Assembly: GCF_036345995.1 (NCBI RefSeq) | Contig: NZ_CP107796.1 | Location: 2,728,001 to 2,792,000 of the forward strand | Length of the DNA stretch: 64,000 bases | Reading direction: 5' to 3' | Origin: Streptomyces sp. NBC_00557 | GTDB lineage: Bacteria; Actinomycetota; Actinomycetes; Streptomycetales; Streptomycetaceae | In this document: positions 25,099 to 37,175 of the stretch, piece by piece | Layout: the number at the start of each line of letters is the position of its first letter | Numbering within the stretch: position 1 is the first letter of the stretch | Notes under the pieces: generated by a model | Databases searched by the model: none | Told to the model about the DNA's origin: nothing | The model's input: the letters and a program-made list of their open reading frames with translations, nothing else | Position numbers and translations under genes: made by a program

Positions 25099-26056
25099 CG
25101 GGCTCGCCGCCGAGGAAGGGCCGGGCCCAGCCGGGCGGCTCCGGGGGTGGTACGCGGTCCACCACGGTCGGCGTGCGGACGCGCGGGGCGGTGCCGGCGA
25201 CCGCCTGACGCAGGGCCGCGACGAACTCCAGGCAGCTGCCGTGGCGGTCGTCCGGCGCCTTGGCCAGAGCCTTGCCCAGCACCTCGTCGGCGGCCGGCGG
25301 GATGCCCGGCCGCTCCGCGCCGAGCGCGGGCGGCGGGTCGTACTGGTGGGCCCACAGCAGTTCCATCCGGTCCTCCCGGCGGAAGGGCGGGACGCCCGCG
25401 AGCATCTCGTGGACCACGCAGGCCAGGCTGTACAGGTCGGCCCGGCCGTCCACCGGGCGCCCGGCGATCCGCTCGGGCGCCACGTAGTCCAGGGTGCCGA
25501 CGAACTCGCCCGCGGTGGTGAACCCGGTGAGCGCCAGCGACTTCTTCGCCAGCCCGAAGTCGGTGAGATAGACGTGCTCGGGGTGGTCGCTGTCCACGCC
25601 CTTGGCGAGCAGGACGTTGCCGGGTTTGACGTCGCGGTGCACCAGGTCGCGGGCGTGGGCCGCGTCCAGGGCGGAGGCCAGCTGGGCCGCGATCCGCAGC
25701 GCGGCCGGCACCGGCAGCGGACCCTCGCGGTCGATCAGGGCGCGCAGGTCCCGGCCGTGCACGAGGCACATGGCGATGTAGAGGACGCCCTCGAACTCCC
25801 CGGCCTCGAAGACGGGCACGATGTTGGGGTGGTCGATGGCGGCGGCGATCCGGGACTCCTGGGCGAAACGGCGGCGGAAGGCGTCGTTGCGCGTGTACTC
25901 CGGGGCGAGCAGCTTCAGGGCCACCGTCCGGCCCAGCCGCAGGTCCTTGGCGCAGTAGACGACGGCCATGCCGCCCCGGCCGAGTTCGCGCTCCACGCGG
26001 TAGCCGGCGATCTCGGCCCCGATCAGTCCGGAGGGGCTCTCCGGGGGCCAACTCAC
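25055..26056 (-). CDS. Serine/threonine protein kinase
   Basis: 333 aa from a GTG at 26056. Hanks-type motifs: glycine loop LGRGGMAVVY (about residues 25-34), VAK-like VALKLL (Lys about 48), catalytic loop VHRDVKPGNVLL, DFG in YLTDFGLAKK, GTLDYVAPE (about 190-198), and DLYSLACVVHEML. There is no membrane segment and no PASTA domain, so it is a soluble Pkn-type kinase; the C-terminus is a short Pro-rich tail. The tail's coding sequence is one of three repeat copies. Targets are unknown. Confidence 0.93.
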   Translation of the reverse strand: MSWPPESPSGLIGAEIAGYRVERELGRGGMAVVYCAKDLRLGRTVALKLLAPEYTRNDAFRRRFAQESRIAAAIDHPNIVPVFEAGEFEGVLYIAMCLVHGRDLRALIDREGPLPVPAALRIAAQLASALDAAHARDLVHRDVKPGNVLLAKGVDSDHPEHVYLTDFGLAKKSLALTGFTTAGEFVGTLDYVAPERIAGRPVDGRADLYSLACVVHEMLAGVPPFRREDRMELLWAHQYDPPPALGAERPGIPPAADEVLGKALAKAPDDRHGSCLEFVAALRQAVAGTAPRVRTPTVVDRVPPPEPPGWARPFLGGEPARDTGAAFRGRGGT

Positions 26057-26177
26057 GCCTGAATTCTACCGAGTGATCCCGTTATGGGCATACGGCGCGG
26101 GGATCACGCGGGCGGGCATGGCGGAGGCCCGGGCCTCCCTCACGGAACCCGGGCCTCGCCTTTCCCCCCGGCGTCCG

Positions 26178-28598
<2,421 letters not shown>

Positions 28599-28619
28599 GA
28601 TCTCCCCTTCGGCAGTCAA

Positions 28620-28640
28620 GTTGAGCTGTACCGACTCAAC
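28620..28640 (-). promoter_or_regulatory. HAIR-type HspR operator upstream of lon
   Basis: The sequence GTTGAGC-tgtaccg-ACTCAAC (28620-28640) fits the HAIR consensus CTTGAGT-N7-ACTCAAG at 11 of 14 arm positions with the exact 7-nt spacer. Known HspR targets in Streptomyces include dnaK, clpB and lon. Promoter elements themselves are not resolved. Confidence 0.75.
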
Positions 28641-28734
28641 CGCTGGGGGGCGTGCTGGTGTTCCCCGCCTTTGTTCGCTGTGAGCGATCAGACTCGCCCA
28701 AGCGGGTGCCCGGGAAGGCGCGTTCGCGGATGCG

Positions 28735-28776
28735 GTGGGGTTGTTCGCGGAGTTTCCCGCGCCCTATCGGGGCGCC
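28735..28776. repeat. Dispersed intergenic repeat with GC hairpin (copy 2)
   Basis: GTGGGGTTGTTCGCGGAGTT followed by TCCCGCGCCCTATCGGGGCG and CC matches the element at 4685-4730 and overlaps the 3' end of the rhomboid-fold gene by a few bases. Confidence 0.6.
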
Positions 28777-29585
28777 TGCGCCCACCGGCGTACGAGGGGC
28801 CGGCTCGCCACCCCTGTCGCCAGCGCGATCAGATGGCCCCAGTTCGTCATCGGGTCCTGGAAGGCGACCAGGTCGCTCACCAGCTCGGCGGCCGTCAGGG
28901 CGAGGAGGGGCAGGCCGAGCCAGGGGCGCAGGAGGCCGGACAGGGCGCCGATGCCGGCGGCGACGCCGAAGCTGATGCCGTAGTCCAGGCGGTGCAGCGA
29001 GGTGGCCGGCAGATGGCCGGCCAGGACGGCCAGGCCCACGGGAACCTCGGTGGCGAGCGTGGCCAGGACGTGCCCGCCGAGGAAGACGCAGGCGGCTCTC
29101 GCGCCGCCGATCCGCCGCTCCAGCGCCGTGAGGACCAGCACGAACGCGAGCGCGAACGGCGACAGCACCCCGCCCGCGATCCACAGCGCGCTCGCCAGCA
29201 GCACGACCGCCGGAGAGCGCACCAGGTGGGCCACGTCCGTACTGGAGGCCTGGTAGAGGGCGTGCACCACGGCGGGGTCGGCGTCGGCGGCGACGACGGA
29301 GGTGAGGGCCAGCAGGGCCGCGTAGCCGAAGGTGAACGGGGTGCCGGCGGAGGTGGGCAGCAGGCGCCACAGCCGGGGACACGGAAGCCGCAGCGGCACG
29401 GCCGGGGCCGCCTCGGCCGGGGCGGCGGGCCGGGGAGCGGGAGCCGGGGCGTCCCGCTGGCGCGGCATCCCGTCCAGGAGGTCCGCGATCACGGGGACCG
29501 GGGCGGCGGCGGAGCCGCCGGGGAGGGGCGCGCCCGCCGGGGGCGGGGACGCGGCCGTCGCGGGGCCCGTCGCGGTCCGTTCCAC
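28764..29585 (-). CDS. Rhomboid-fold membrane protein
   Basis: 273 aa from a GTG at 29585, with AAGGAG 10 nt upstream (an earlier start is less likely). The first about 75 residues are Ala/Pro-rich and cytoplasmic; six hydrophobic segments follow. Two spots align with the rhomboid protease dyad: Ser in DYGISFGVAAG (G-x-S) and His in TNWGHLIALATG (N-W-G-H near the last helix). The typical G-x-S-G is G-I-S-F here. If active it would cut transmembrane substrates; otherwise it is an inactive rhomboid-like protein. The start faces a methyltransferase-like gene on the + strand. Confidence 0.7.
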   Translation of the reverse strand: MERTATGPATAASPPPAGAPLPGGSAAAPVPVIADLLDGMPRQRDAPAPAPRPAAPAEAAPAVPLRLPCPRLWRLLPTSAGTPFTFGYAALLALTSVVAADADPAVVHALYQASSTDVAHLVRSPAVVLLASALWIAGGVLSPFALAFVLVLTALERRIGGARAACVFLGGHVLATLATEVPVGLAVLAGHLPATSLHRLDYGISFGVAAGIGALSGLLRPWLGLPLLALTAAELVSDLVAFQDPMTNWGHLIALATGVASRPLVRRWAQAPR

Positions 29586-29784
29586 GTTCGCGGCACTCCT
29601 TCCGTCCGGGTCAACCCTTGGCGCTCCTCGAGGCCGCTGTCTATGACCGACGCCACGCGAGAGCCGATTCACAGCAACCTCCTACGTTCCGGCCGCGTCC
29701 GCGCTCCCGCTCCCCGGGGGGCACATCAGTACGCCCCCGGTAATTCCCGTGCCGGCCACGGTGTGTTCAAGCAGGATGGGGGTC

Positions 29785-30462
29785 ATGACTGCCGTGTACG
29801 ACTCCCCCGTGGTCCTCGACCGGCGCGACGGCCCCTACGGCGAGGTGGTGCTGCGCCGGCACGGAGGGCTGCTGCAGATCATCGCCAACGGCTGCTTCCT
29901 CATGGACACCTCCGACGGGCGCTCGGAGCGGCTGCTGGTCGACGCCGCGTACGAGGCGCTGGACGGCCGCCCGCAGCCGAGCGTGCTGATCGGCGGGCTG
30001 GGCGTGGGGTTCTCGCTCGCCCATGCCGCGGCGGACCCGCGGTGGGGGCGGATCACCGTCGTGGAGCGGGAGCCCGCCGTCATCGACTGGCACCGCGACG
30101 GGCCGCTGGCCGAGGTGTCCGCCGACGCGCTCCGCGATCCGCGCACCGCGATCGTGCAGGACGATCTCGTGGCGTTCGTCAATGAGACATCCGACACGTT
30201 CGACGCGCTCTGCCTGGACATCGACAACGGCCCCGGCTGGACCGTCACCGACGACAACCACACGCTCTATTCACCGGCCGGACTCGCCTCCTGCACAAGG
30301 GTGTTGAATCCCGGCGGAGTGCTGGCCGTATGGTCCGCCGAACCGTCCCCGGAATTTGAAGGAACCTTGCGGAATGCCGGGTTCCGTCAGGTGCGTACCG
30401 AAGAGGTGCCCGTTGCCCGGGGCGTTCCGGACGCCGTGCACATCGCCGTCCGACCTGGATAG
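29785..30462 (+). CDS. Spermidine-synthase-like / SAM-dependent methyltransferase fold protein
   Basis: 225 aa from the ATG at 29785 (GATGGGGGTC upstream). A Rossmann nucleotide-binding segment, VLIGGLGVGFSLAHA (about residues 71-85), is followed by the acidic strand end ITVVEREPAVIDWH, then DALCLDIDNGPGWTV and a C-terminal LNPGGVLAVWSA. This is the layout of spermidine-synthase-like methyltransferases that often lack the decarboxylated-SAM site. It is cytoplasmic. It sits 113 bp upstream of a response regulator gene on the same strand. Substrate unknown. Confidence 0.78.
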   Translation: MTAVYDSPVVLDRRDGPYGEVVLRRHGGLLQIIANGCFLMDTSDGRSERLLVDAAYEALDGRPQPSVLIGGLGVGFSLAHAAADPRWGRITVVEREPAVIDWHRDGPLAEVSADALRDPRTAIVQDDLVAFVNETSDTFDALCLDIDNGPGWTVTDDNHTLYSPAGLASCTRVLNPGGVLAVWSAEPSPEFEGTLRNAGFRQVRTEEVPVARGVPDAVHIAVRPG

Positions 30463-30575
30463 CGACAGCGCGGTGGATCCCCGTAATGTGCTGCCCTGAC
30501 GCGGATCTTTCAAGCGTCAATCGCAGACATGGGATCACCCCACGGGTTCCGGAAAGCAACAAGCAGGGGCGGGCG

Positions 30576-31316
30576 ATGGAGCAGACACACACCTCCCAGA
30601 GCGGCGCAGCGACGACCACCCCGGGCGCACAGCGCCGGGTCCTGGTCGTCGAGGACGACCCCACGATCGTCGACGCCATCGCGGCCCGGCTGCGCGCCGA
30701 GGGATTTCTCGTGCAGACGGCGTCCGACGGCCCGGCCGCGGTCGACACGGCCGAGGCCTGGCAGCCCGATCTGCTGATCCTCGACATCATGCTGCCGGGC
30801 TTCGACGGCCTGGAGGTCTGCCGGCGGGTGCAGGCGCAGCGCCCGGTGCCGGTGCTGATGCTGACCGCGCGGGACGACGAGACGGACATGCTGGTCGGTC
30901 TCGGCGTCGGCGCCGACGACTACATGACCAAGCCGTTCTCGATGCGGGAGCTGGCGGCGCGCGTGCACGTGCTGCTGCGCCGCGTGGAGCGGGCCGCCCT
31001 CGCCGCCGCCACCCCGCGCTCCGGCATCCTGCGGCTCGGCGAGCTGGAGATCGACCACGCCCAGCGCAGGGTGCGGGTGAAGTCGGAGGACGTCCATCTG
31101 ACGCCCACCGAGTTCGACCTGCTGGTGTGCCTGGCGAACACCCCGCGCGCGGTGCTCTCCCGGGAGCAGCTGCTGGCCGAGGTGTGGGACTGGGCGGACG
31201 CCTCCGGCACCCGCACGGTCGACAGCCACATCAAGGCGCTGCGCCGGAAGATCGGCGCCGAGCGGATCCGCACCGTGCACGGCGTCGGGTACGCCCTGGA
31301 GACGCCCACCCCATGA
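30576..31316 (+). CDS. OmpR/PhoB-family response regulator
   Basis: 246 aa. Receiver domain (about 21-135) has EDD acidic pocket, phospho-acceptor Asp in LLILDIMLPG, Thr in LMLTARDDE and Lys in TKPFSM. The C-terminal OmpR winged helix (about 150-243) includes HLTPTEFDLLVCL, LSREQLLAEVWDW and TVDSHIKALRRKIG. It forms a pair with the kinase gene whose start overlaps its stop (ATGA at 31313-31316). The pair lies directly upstream of sucA. The 20-residue N-terminal extension is Thr-rich. Confidence 0.95.
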   Translation: MEQTHTSQSGAATTTPGAQRRVLVVEDDPTIVDAIAARLRAEGFLVQTASDGPAAVDTAEAWQPDLLILDIMLPGFDGLEVCRRVQAQRPVPVLMLTARDDETDMLVGLGVGADDYMTKPFSMRELAARVHVLLRRVERAALAAATPRSGILRLGELEIDHAQRRVRVKSEDVHLTPTEFDLLVCLANTPRAVLSREQLLAEVWDWADASGTRTVDSHIKALRRKIGAERIRTVHGVGYALETPTP

Positions 31317-32440
31317 GCGGCGACGGGCGCCAGGCCGCACGGAGGAGCCCCGGGAACCTCGCCGAGGACCACCCCTGGGGCGGCGTACGCCCGTTCTCGA
31401 TCAAGACCAAGCTGGGCGCGCTGGTCGTCATCGCGGTGCTGATCACCACCGGTCTTTCGGTGATCGCGGTGCACACCAAGACCGAGCTGCGCTTCATCAC
31501 GGTCTTCTCGATGATCGCCACGCTGCTGATCACGCAGTTCGTGGCGCATTCGCTGACCATGCCGCTGGACGAGATGAACACGGTGGCGCGGTCCATCTCG
31601 GAGGGCGACTACACCCGCCGGGTGAGCGAGGGCCGCCGGGACGAGCTGGGCGACCTGGCCCGCACGATCAACGTCATGGCGGACGAGCTGGAGGCCCAGG
31701 ACCGCCAGCGCAAGGAACTCGTGGCCAATGTCTCCCATGAGCTGCGCACCCCCATCGCCGGGCTGCGCGGGGTGCTGGAGAACATCGTCGACGGGGTCAC
31801 CGAGGCCGACCCGGAGACCATGCGCACGGCCCTGAAGCAGACCGAGCGGCTCGGCCGGCTGGTGGAGACCCTGCTGGACCTGTCCCGGCTGGACAACGGC
31901 GTCGTACCGCTGAAGATGCGCCGCTTCGAGGTGTGGCCGTACCTCTCGGGCGTGCTGAAGGAGGCCAACATGGTGGCCTCGGCGCGCGCGGGCATCGCCT
32001 CCGGCTCCGGCAGCCACACCCGCACCGACGTCCATCTGCACCTGGACGTCTCCCCGCCGGAGCTGACCGCGCACGCGGACCCCGAGCGCATCCACCAGGT
32101 CGTCGCCAACCTGATCGACAACGCGGTCAAGCACAGCCCGCCGCACGGCCGGGTCACCGTGCGTGCACGGCGCGGGCCGCGGCCGGAGTCGCTGGAGCTG
32201 GAGGTCCTGGACGAGGGGCCCGGCATCCCCCGGTCGGAGTGGCACCGGGTGTTCGAGCGGTTCAACCGGGGCGCCGTGACCCGGCCGCACGGACCGGGCA
32301 GCGACGGCGGCACGGGGCTCGGACTGGCGATCGCCCGCTGGGCGGTGGATCTGCACGGCGGCCGGATCGGTGTGGCCGAATCCGAGCGCGGCTGCCGGAT
32401 CATCGTCACCCTTCCGGGACTTCCCTCCGCTTCGGGTTGA
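31313..32440 (+). CDS. Sensor histidine kinase, partner of the upstream response regulator
   Basis: 375 aa. Two close membrane segments (about 30-50 and 58-78) with a very short outside loop (about 8 residues), HAMP (about 80-135), HisKA with LVANVSHELRTPIAGL (His near 146), then HATPase_c: NLIDNAVKHSP, DEGPGIPRSEW, GTGLGLAIARW. The minimal extracytoplasmic loop suggests intramembrane sensing, like LiaS/BceS-type kinases. It is translationally coupled to the regulator. Confidence 0.94.
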   Translation: MSGDGRQAARRSPGNLAEDHPWGGVRPFSIKTKLGALVVIAVLITTGLSVIAVHTKTELRFITVFSMIATLLITQFVAHSLTMPLDEMNTVARSISEGDYTRRVSEGRRDELGDLARTINVMADELEAQDRQRKELVANVSHELRTPIAGLRGVLENIVDGVTEADPETMRTALKQTERLGRLVETLLDLSRLDNGVVPLKMRRFEVWPYLSGVLKEANMVASARAGIASGSGSHTRTDVHLHLDVSPPELTAHADPERIHQVVANLIDNAVKHSPPHGRVTVRARRGPRPESLELEVLDEGPGIPRSEWHRVFERFNRGAVTRPHGPGSDGGTGLGLAIARWAVDLHGGRIGVAESERGCRIIVTLPGLPSASG

Positions 32441-32743
32441 CGTAAGGTTCGAACCGGAAGCACAAGATCCACGAGCGTCCGCGCCGCAGTCGCGCAGCTG
32501 GACACGTGTGATCAGGGGCAGGCCCGCGCGATCGGCCGAACGCACACGCGCCGGGTCCGGGCCGGTGCACCCTCTCCTCTGCGGAACCACGCTTGTTTCC
32601 CGCCATATCAAGCCCTGAAACAAGATTTCTGGTGTGACTTACGCGACGATGACCTTGCCCGACCTGACCTTCGCCGCCGGGGAGGCGTAGCCTTTATTCC
32701 CGCTGTCCATCACCTTGTGAAGCGGAAGAGGGCGGTTGCCGCC
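32441..32743. other. 303-bp intergenic region upstream of sucA
   Basis: No gene is seen. The last about 120 bp are relatively AT-rich (for example CAAGATTTCTGGTGTGAC, CTTTATTCCCGC), as expected for the sucA promoter, but no -35/-10 pair with good spacing could be fixed. Confidence 0.5.
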
Positions 32744-35700
32744 GTGTCGCCACAGTCCCCCAGTAACCCGAGTGTCTCCACCGACGACCAAGCCGGGAAG
32801 AACCCCGCAGCCGCGTTCGGTCCGAACGAGTGGCTCGTCGACGAGATCTATCAGCAGTACCTCCAGGACCCGAATTCGGTAGACCGCGCCTGGTGGGACT
32901 TCTTCGCCGATTACAAGCCCGGTGCTCCTGCCACCCCGGCTCCGGCGGGTGCTGCGGCCACGGGGGCCGCAGAGACCCCCACCTCGGCCCCGCAGCCCCA
33001 GCAGGCCGCCCCCGCAGCAGCTCCGGCGGCCCCGAAGCCCGCCGCGGCCCCCGCTCCGGCCCCCGCCCCCGCGGCGAAGGCCGCGGCCCCCGCCCCGGCC
33101 GAGCCGGCGACGCCCGCACAGGCGCCGGCCCAGCCGAAGCCCAGGGCCGCCGCCCCCGCCGCGCAAGCCCCCGAGGCCCCCGAGGGCCCGGAGCTGGTCA
33201 CCCTGCGCGGCCCGGCCGCCGCCGTCGCGAAGAACATGAACGCCTCCCTGGAGCTGCCGACCGCCACGTCGGTCCGTGCGGTCCCGGTGAAGCTGCTGTT
33301 CGACAACCGGATCGTCATCAACAACCACCTCAAGCGCGCCCGGGGCGGGAAGATCTCCTTCACCCACCTCATCGGGTACGCGATGGTGCAGGCCATCAAG
33401 GCCATGCCGTCGATGAACTGGTCGTACGGCGAGAAGGACGGCAAGCCGACCCTCGTCAAGCCGCCGCACATCAACCTCGGCCTCGCCATCGACCTGGTGA
33501 AGCCCAACGGCGACCGCCAGCTCGTCGTGGCCGCCATCAAGAAGGCCGAGACCCTGAACTTCTTCGAGTTCTGGCAGGCCTACGAGGACATCGTCCGCCG
33601 CGCCCGCGACGGCAAGCTGACGATGGACGACTTCACCGGCGTCACGGTCTCCCTGACCAACCCCGGCGGCCTCGGCACCGTCCACTCCGTGCCGCGCCTG
33701 ATGCCCGGCCAGTCCGTGATCATGGGCGTCGGCTCCATGGACTACCCGGCGGAGTTCCAGGGCACCAGCCAGGACACCCTGAACAAGCTCGGCATCTCGA
33801 AGGTCATGACGCTCACGTCGACCTACGACCACCGGGTCATCCAGGGCGCCGCCTCCGGCGAGTTCCTGCGCCAGGTCGCCAACCTGCTGCTGGGCGAGAA
33901 CGGCTTCTACGACGACATCTTCGAGGCCCTGCGCATCCCCTACGAGCCGGTCCGCTGGCTCAGGGACATCGACGCCAGCCACGACGACGACGTCACCAAG
34001 GCCGCCCGCGTCTTCGAGCTGATCCACTCCTACCGGGTCCGCGGCCACGTCATGGCCGACACCGACCCGCTGGAGTACAAGCAGCGCAAGCACCCCGACC
34101 TGGACATCGTCGAGCACGGCCTCACCCTGTGGGACCTGGAGCGCGAGTTCGCCGTCGGCGGCTTCGCCGGCAAGTCGATGATGAAGCTGCGCGACATCCT
34201 CGGCGTGCTGCGCGACTCGTACTGCCGCACCACCGGCATCGAGTTCATGCACATCCAGGACCCCAAGCAGCGCAAGTGGATCCAGGACCGCGTGGAGCGC
34301 CCGCACTCCAAGATGGAGCGCGAGGAGCAGCTGCGGATCCTGCGCCGGCTGAACGCGGCGGAGGCCTTCGAGACCTTCCTGCAGACCAAGTACGTCGGCC
34401 AGAAGCGCTTCTCCCTGGAGGGCGGCGAGTCCGTCATCCCGCTGCTCGACGCGGTCATCGACTCCGCGGCCGAGTCGCGCCTCGACGAGGTCGTCATCGG
34501 CATGGCCCACCGCGGCCGCCTGAACGTGCTGGCGAACATCGTCGGCAAGTCGTACGCGCAGATCTTCCGCGAGTTCGAGGGCAACCTCGACCCGAAGTCG
34601 ATGCACGGCTCCGGCGACGTGAAGTACCACCTGGGCGCCGAGGGCACCTTCACCGGCCTGGACGGCGAGCAGATCAAGGTCTCCCTGGTCGCGAACCCGT
34701 CCCACCTGGAGGCCGTCGACCCGGTCCTCGAGGGCGTCGCCCGCGCCAAGCAGGACATCATCAACAAGGGCGGCACGGACTTCACGGTCCTGCCGGTGGC
34801 GATCCACGGCGACGCGGCCTTCGCGGGCCAGGGCGTGGTGGCCGAGACCCTGAACATGTCCCAGCTGCGCGGCTACCGCACCGGCGGCACGGTCCACATC
34901 GTCATCAACAACCAGGTCGGCTTCACCGCCGCCCCGGAGTCCTCGCGTTCCTCCATGTACGCGACGGACGTGGCGAGGATGATCGAGGCCCCGATCTTCC
35001 ACGTGAACGGCGACGACCCGGAGGCCGTGGTCCGCGTCGCGCGTCTGGCCTTCGAGTTCCGCCAGGCGTTCAACAAGGACGTGGTGATCGACCTCATCTG
35101 CTACCGCCGCCGCGGTCACAACGAGTCGGACAACCCGGCCTTCACCCAGCCGCTGATGTACGACCTGATCGACAAGAAGCGCTCGGTGCGCAAGCTGTAC
35201 ACCGAGTCCCTGATCGGTCGCGGCGACATCACCCTGGAAGAGGCCGAGCAGGCGCTGCAGGACTACCAGGGCCAGCTGGAGAAGGTCTTCACCGAGGTCC
35301 GCGAGGCCACCTCGCAGCCCGCCGCCGCGGACGTCCAGGCGCCGCAGGACGGCTTCCCGGTCGCGGTCCCGACCGCGGTCTCCGCCGAGGTCGTCAAGCG
35401 GATCGCCGAGTCCCAGGTGAACATCCCCGAGGGCATCAGCGTCCACCCGCGTCTGCAGCCGCAGCTGCAGCGCCGTGCGGCGATGGTCGAGGACGGCACC
35501 ATCGACTGGGGCATGGGCGAGACCCTGGCCATCGGCTCCCTGCTGCTGGAGGGCACCCCGGTCCGGCTCGCCGGCCAGGACTCCCAGCGCGGCACCTTCG
35601 GCCAGCGCCACGCGGTGCTGATCGACCGGGAGACCGGCGAGGAGTACACCCCGCTGCAGTACCTCTCCGACGACCAGGCCCGCCTGAACGTCTACAACTC

Positions 35701-36550
35701 CCTGCTCTCCGAATACGCGGCCATGGGCTTCGAGTACGGCTACTCGCTGGCCCGCCCGGACGCGCTCGTGATGTGGGAGGCGCAGTTCGGCGACTTCGCC
35801 AACGGCGCGCAGACGGTCGTCGACGAGTTCATCTCCTCGGCCGAGCAGAAGTGGGGCCAGACCAGCGGTGTGGTCCTGCTCCTCCCGCACGGTTACGAGG
35901 GCCAGGGCCCGGACCACTCCTCGGCCCGCCCGGAGCGGTTCCTCCAGCTCTGCGCCCAGAACAACATGACGGTCGCGATGCCGACGCTGCCGTCGAACTA
36001 CTTCCACCTCCTGCGGTGGCAGGTGCACAACCCGCACCACAAGCCGCTGATCGTCTTCACCCCGAAGTCGATGCTGCGTCTGAAGGCCGCGGCCTCGAAG
36101 GCGGAGGAGTTCACCAGCGGCCAGTTCCGCCCGGTCATCGGCGACAGCTCGGTCGACCCGGCCGCCGTCCGCAAGGTCGTCTTCTGCGCCGGCAAGGTCT
36201 ACTACGACCTGGACGCCGAGCGCCAGAAGCGCGGCGCGACGGACACGGCGATCATCCGCATCGAGCGGCTGTACCCGCTGCCGGGTGCCGAGCTCCAGGC
36301 GGAGATCAAGAAGTACCCGAACGCCGAGAAGTACCTGTGGGCGCAGGAGGAGCCGGCGAACCAGGGTGCCTGGCCGTTCATCGCGCTCAACCTGATCGAC
36401 CACCTGGACCTGGCGGTCGGCGCGGACGTCCCGCACGGCGAGCGGCTGCGGCGCATCTCGCGCCCGCACTCCTCGTCGCCGGCGGTGGGCTCCGCGAAGC
36501 GCCACCAGGCCGAGCAGGAGCAGCTCGTGCGTGAGGTCTTCGAGGCGTAG
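32744..36550 (+). CDS. sucA: Multifunctional 2-oxoglutarate dehydrogenase E1 with fused E2 domain (OdhA/Kgd type)
   Basis: 1268 aa from the GTG at 32744 (AGGG upstream; GTG at 32717 is an alternative). N-terminus carries [16 protein letters not shown], the E1o assembly segment. An Ala/Pro linker (about 50-155) follows. Then comes an E2-type acyltransferase domain (about 165-390, ending [16 protein letters not shown]), then the thiamine-diphosphate E1 domains ([21 protein letters not shown] with the G-D-[..]-N-type TPP motif, [20 protein letters not shown]). There is no lipoyl domain, typical of actinobacterial OdhA, which borrows lipoylated E2p. It feeds the TCA cycle: 2-oxoglutarate to succinyl-CoA. 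A strong terminator follows. Confidence 0.97.
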   Translation: MSPQSPSNPSVSTDDQAGKNPAAAFGPNEWLVDEIYQQYLQDPNSVDRAWWDFFADYKPGAPATPAPAGAAATGAAETPTSAPQPQQAAPAAAPAAPKPAAAPAPAPAPAAKAAAPAPAEPATPAQAPAQPKPRAAAPAAQAPEAPEGPELVTLRGPAAAVAKNMNASLELPTATSVRAVPVKLLFDNRIVINNHLKRARGGKISFTHLIGYAMVQAIKAMPSMNWSYGEKDGKPTLVKPPHINLGLAIDLVKPNGDRQLVVAAIKKAETLNFFEFWQAYEDIVRRARDGKLTMDDFTGVTVSLTNPGGLGTVHSVPRLMPGQSVIMGVGSMDYPAEFQGTSQDTLNKLGISKVMTLTSTYDHRVIQGAASGEFLRQVANLLLGENGFYDDIFEALRIPYEPVRWLRDIDASHDDDVTKAARVFELIHSYRVRGHVMADTDPLEYKQRKHPDLDIVEHGLTLWDLEREFAVGGFAGKSMMKLRDILGVLRDSYCRTTGIEFMHIQDPKQRKWIQDRVERPHSKMEREEQLRILRRLNAAEAFETFLQTKYVGQKRFSLEGGESVIPLLDAVIDSAAESRLDEVVIGMAHRGRLNVLANIVGKSYAQIFREFEGNLDPKSMHGSGDVKYHLGAEGTFTGLDGEQIKVSLVANPSHLEAVDPVLEGVARAKQDIINKGGTDFTVLPVAIHGDAAFAGQGVVAETLNMSQLRGYRTGGTVHIVINNQVGFTAAPESSRSSMYATDVARMIEAPIFHVNGDDPEAVVRVARLAFEFRQAFNKDVVIDLICYRRRGHNESDNPAFTQPLMYDLIDKKRSVRKLYTESLIGRGDITLEEAEQALQDYQGQLEKVFTEVREATSQPAAADVQAPQDGFPVAVPTAVSAEVVKRIAESQVNIPEGISVHPRLQPQLQRRAAMVEDGTIDWGMGETLAIGSLLLEGTPVRLAGQDSQRGTFGQRHAVLIDRETGEEYTPLQYLSDDQARLNVYNSLLSEYAAMGFEYGYSLARPDALVMWEAQFGDFANGAQTVVDEFISSAEQKWGQTSGVVLLLPHGYEGQGPDHSSARPERFLQLCAQNNMTVAMPTLPSNYFHLLRWQVHNPHHKPLIVFTPKSMLRLKAAASKAEEFTSGQFRPVIGDSSVDPAAVRKVVFCAGKVYYDLDAERQKRGATDTAIIRIERLYPLPGAELQAEIKKYPNAEKYLWAQEEPANQGAWPFIALNLIDHLDLAVGADVPHGERLRRISRPHSSSPAVGSAKRHQAEQEQLVREVFEA

Positions 36551-36572
36551 GCCCCGGAGACCGCCAGAGGCA

Positions 36573-36620
36573 GCCAAGGGGCCCGGTACCGAGTTCTCGC
36601 TCGGGACCGGGCCCTTTGGC
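36573..36620. terminator. Strong hairpin terminator after sucA
   Basis: GCCAAGGGGCCCGGTACCGA (36573 on) pairs with TCGGGACCGGGCCCTTTGGC (ending 36620). The stem is 21 bp with one G-U pair and one mismatch and a 6-nt loop. It sits 22 bp after the sucA stop. Confidence 0.85.
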
Positions 36621-36695
36621 TTGTCCGGGGACGATTAGGGCGCCTGGGGGCCGCTGGGGCGCGGCTGCGGCTCCGGGGCGGGCGGGGTGCGGCTT

Positions 36696-36875
36696 CTACT
36701 CGTCGTCCTCGTCGTCGAGCCGGGCGAGCCAGGTGGCCAGCCGCTCTACGGGCACCTCGAAGTCGGGGTTCAGATCGACGAACGTGCGCAGCTGCTCGGC
36801 CAGCCACTCAAAGCTGACCTCTTCCTCGCCGCGCCGCTTCTCCAACTCCTCGATACCGCGGTCGGTGAAGTACAT
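36696..36875 (-). CDS. DUF6104-type small acidic protein
   Basis: 59 aa from the ATG at 36875, which has GGAG 9 nt upstream; a further ATG at 36899 would add 8 residues but has no RBS. The sequence begins MYFTDRGIEELEKRRGEEEV and ends in acidic LDDEDDE. It matches the small conserved actinobacterial proteins usually found next to sucA. Function unknown. Confidence 0.82.
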   Translation of the reverse strand: MYFTDRGIEELEKRRGEEEVSFEWLAEQLRTFVDLNPDFEVPVERLATWLARLDDEDDE

Positions 36876-36954
36876 GGGGTGCGTCTCCTGCGTGAACATG
36901 CCGGTGGTGGCTACAGGGACAGCGTATGCAACGGACAGGGCGGAACAGTGCGGG

Positions 36955-37050
36955 TGCAGGTCGGGGGGTACGGGGTCCGGGGGCTGGGGGCCTGGGGATC
37001 CGAGGGCTGGGGGGCTGGGGGTTTGCGGGTCTGAGCGGGGCCGGTGGGGC
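36955..37050 (+). other. G-rich tract with quadruplex-forming potential
   Basis: Between the DUF6104 and the next gene the + strand carries repeated G runs of 4-6 bases (CTGGGGGCCTGGGGATCCGA, then GGGCTGGGGGGCTGGGGGTT) in about 90 bp. Four or more G4 runs with short loops occur several times. There is no gene in the 300 bp from 36876 to 37175; a dispersed repeat copy follows at 37066. Confidence 0.6.
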
Positions 37051-37065
37051 GTTGCCGGGTGCCGG

Positions 37066-37109
37066 TGCGTTGTGGCTGGTCGCGCAGCTCCCCGTCCCTT
37101 CGGGGGGCC
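37066..37109. repeat. Dispersed intergenic repeat with GC hairpin (copy 3)
   Basis: GTGCGTTGTGGCTGGTCGCG followed by CAGCTCCCCGTCCCTTCGGG and GGGCC resembles the elements at 4685 and 28735; this copy preserves the GTTGTGG(C/T)T(G/T) part best. Confidence 0.65.
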
Positions 37110-37175
37110 TCAGTGCACCGGGCGCCTCCGCAAGCTCCGTCCAGCCGCAGTCCACGCCCCACCCCGGGTAGACCG

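Noticed and set aside
32639..36577. A 1312-codon open frame on the - strand across sucA
   Set aside because: It is a shadow of sucA: high GC3 makes the antisense frame open; its translation is repetitive Val/Leu/Asp/Arg with no domain, while the + strand frame is a full OdhA-type protein.
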